The position numbers and the translations under genes were made by a program. Source: Piscirickettsiaceae bacterium (lineage in GTDB: Bacteria; Pseudomonadota; Gammaproteobacteria; Thiomicrospirales; Thiomicrospiraceae). From it: DNA of 6,690 nucleotides. How positions within the stretch are numbered: position 1 is the stretch's first letter; the number at the start of each line of letters is the position of its first letter. The notes below the pieces were generated by a model. The model saw only the letters and a program-made list of their open reading frames with translations, was not told the DNA's origin and did not search any database. Location: NCBI GenBank assembly GCA_021767305.1, contig JAASTL010000046.1, forward strand, positions 1-6,690. Reading direction: 5' to 3'. Below, in pieces: positions 5,878-6,690 of this stretch.

Positions 5878-6690
5878 TTACTCTTTATTGTCTTTGTTTA
5901 TCAATAACTTGTGGTGGATATTGCGATAGGCAGCTAATTCCGCCTTAAGATTCTTGTCATGATTTTGAATTTCTTTTTCTGTCTGTTCTAGGTAATGATT
6001 CGCTCTCGCAATATTGCCGATTTCCATGTTGGCCTGAGCTAAATAGAAGTAAGCATAGGCGTGTTTGTTTTGCTTTGCGTAGAGTTCGGATAATAGCTTG
6101 AGTGAGGCAAATTTATAACGCTGTGATTTGCCCCTTTGTTGAATGAAGTCAATTGCTTTGTTTTTGTTATCTTGACCTAAGAGTTTGGCGAAATTAATCA
6201 ATACGGCACTGTCATTTGGGTATAAGTCTAGTTTGTAATTTACGATTTTTTCCAGTTTTTTAGATGACGGTTTAGGGTTATGTCCGGTAAGAATCGCCAT
6301 TTCGTTTAGTCTTTGTAGGTAGTAGGCTAAGTAGATGTTTGATTTGTCGTGCGCAAATGCCAATTCCGGCAAGCAATTTGGAATGTTTTTGTTTTGAATG
6401 CTTTGTACAAAACATTGCTGATCTTTATTTAGGGAAGGTTTATCAATCTTATTCGCTTGAATGGCCAGGGCTTTAATAAGTTCAAAATCATAAGGATCAC
6501 GTAAAGAAGTTTGTCGTTCATATTGCGCTGCTCTGTTTTCCGCTTCGGCTAAGCGTCTATCTGTGACAGAGTGTGTTCTGAGAATTTCTGGAACTTGGAA
6601 GCTATTATTATTGTTAGCTAAGGCGAGTCTTTTAAAGAAACCTCCCATTGCATGAGGGTCAAAACCTGCTTGGTATAAAAGTTCTATACC
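5878..6690 (-). CDS. Periplasmic M48 metallopeptidase/chaperone with TPR tail (BepA/YfgC-like), C-terminal part, cut by the window edge
   Basis: BepA-type proteins assist or degrade outer-membrane proteins and LptD in the periplasm. The frame is open to the right edge and 270 codons are visible; the ATG at 6648 is internal, because the 14 residues before it (GIELLYQAGFDPHA) belong to the M48 domain, as in E. coli BepA (QVLQRAGFDPQAM). The zinc motif HExxH and the third ligand would lie beyond the window. Visible residues 37-54 (LRTHSVTDRRLAEAENRA) match the LLTHPLPESRLADARNRA segment of E. coli BepA; H40 appears to correspond to the regulatory histidine of that loop. The rest is helical and TPR-like, for example 190-235 (SLKLLSELYAKQNKHAYAYF and on), but has diverged. 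Two cysteines, C93 and C106, are present. It ends 183 bases before soxX on the same strand with no clear terminator between. Confidence 0.82.
   Translation of the reverse strand, partial: GIELLYQAGFDPHAMGGFFKRLALANNNNSFQVPEILRTHSVTDRRLAEAENRAAQYERQTSLRDPYDFELIKALAIQANKIDKPSLNKDQQCFVQSIQNKNIPNCLPELAFAHDKSNIYLAYYLQRLNEMAILTGHNPKPSSKKLEKIVNYKLDLYPNDSAVLINFAKLLGQDNKNKAIDFIQQRGKSQRYKFASLKLLSELYAKQNKHAYAYFYLAQANMEIGNIARANHYLEQTEKEIQNHDKNLKAELAAYRNIHHKLLINKDNKE

Noticed and set aside
5899..5911. TATCAATAACTTG matching the IHF consensus WATCAANNNNTTR
   Set aside because: It lies within the 3' end of the protease coding sequence; such a loose consensus is expected by chance in AT-rich DNA.

Overview
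This window most likely comes from a chemolithotrophic, sulfur-oxidising gammaproteobacterium of the Thiomicrospira / Hydrogenovibrio / Thiomicrorhabdus type. Three things point there: moderately AT-rich DNA, a compact soxXYZA operon with no adjacent soxB or soxCD, and housekeeping proteins (IlvD, ArgA, a BepA-like protease) that resemble their E. coli counterparts. The genus is an inference from gene content and remembered families, not from a database search.

Layout. (1) Positions 1-806, minus strand: the N-terminal 268 residues of ArgA (N-acetylglutamate synthase), running off the left edge. (2) Positions 940-3221, plus strand: ilvD followed 20 bases later by a gene for a small TerB-like protein, ending in a clear intrinsic terminator at about 3252-3276. 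(3) Positions 3277-3476: about 200 bases with no gene I can support. (4) Positions 3476-5742, minus strand: the sox operon in the order soxX-soxY-soxZ-soxA. It has a perfect TATAAT box and a small dyad upstream of soxX, a strong hairpin between soxZ and soxA, and an intrinsic terminator just after soxA. (5) Positions 5878-6690, minus strand: the C-terminal part of a periplasmic M48 metallopeptidase with a TPR-type tail (BepA/YfgC-like), running off the right edge.

How the genes work together. SoxY (Tat-exported, C-terminal GGCGG carrier arm) and SoxZ form the carrier that holds sulfur intermediates as a cysteine adduct in the periplasm. SoxX and SoxA, both c-type cytochromes with Sec signals, form the SoxXA enzyme that loads thiosulfate onto SoxY. 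The hydrolase SoxB needed to release sulfate, and SoxCD, are not in the window and must be elsewhere if the pathway is complete. SoxA has only one CxxCH haem motif. The lost N-terminal haem site is marked by two unpaired-motif cysteines, as in the monohaem SoxA class. ilvD and argA are divergently transcribed biosynthetic genes (branched-chain amino acids and arginine) with no obvious functional link to sox.

Nothing in the window looks like a mobile element, CRISPR array, RNA gene or an unknown multi-gene system. The points most worth checking are regulatory (the soxZ-soxA hairpin and the dyad over the sox -10 box) and a few protein features: the second cysteine in SoxY, the altered nucleotide-site motifs in ArgA, and the TerB-like partner of ilvD.
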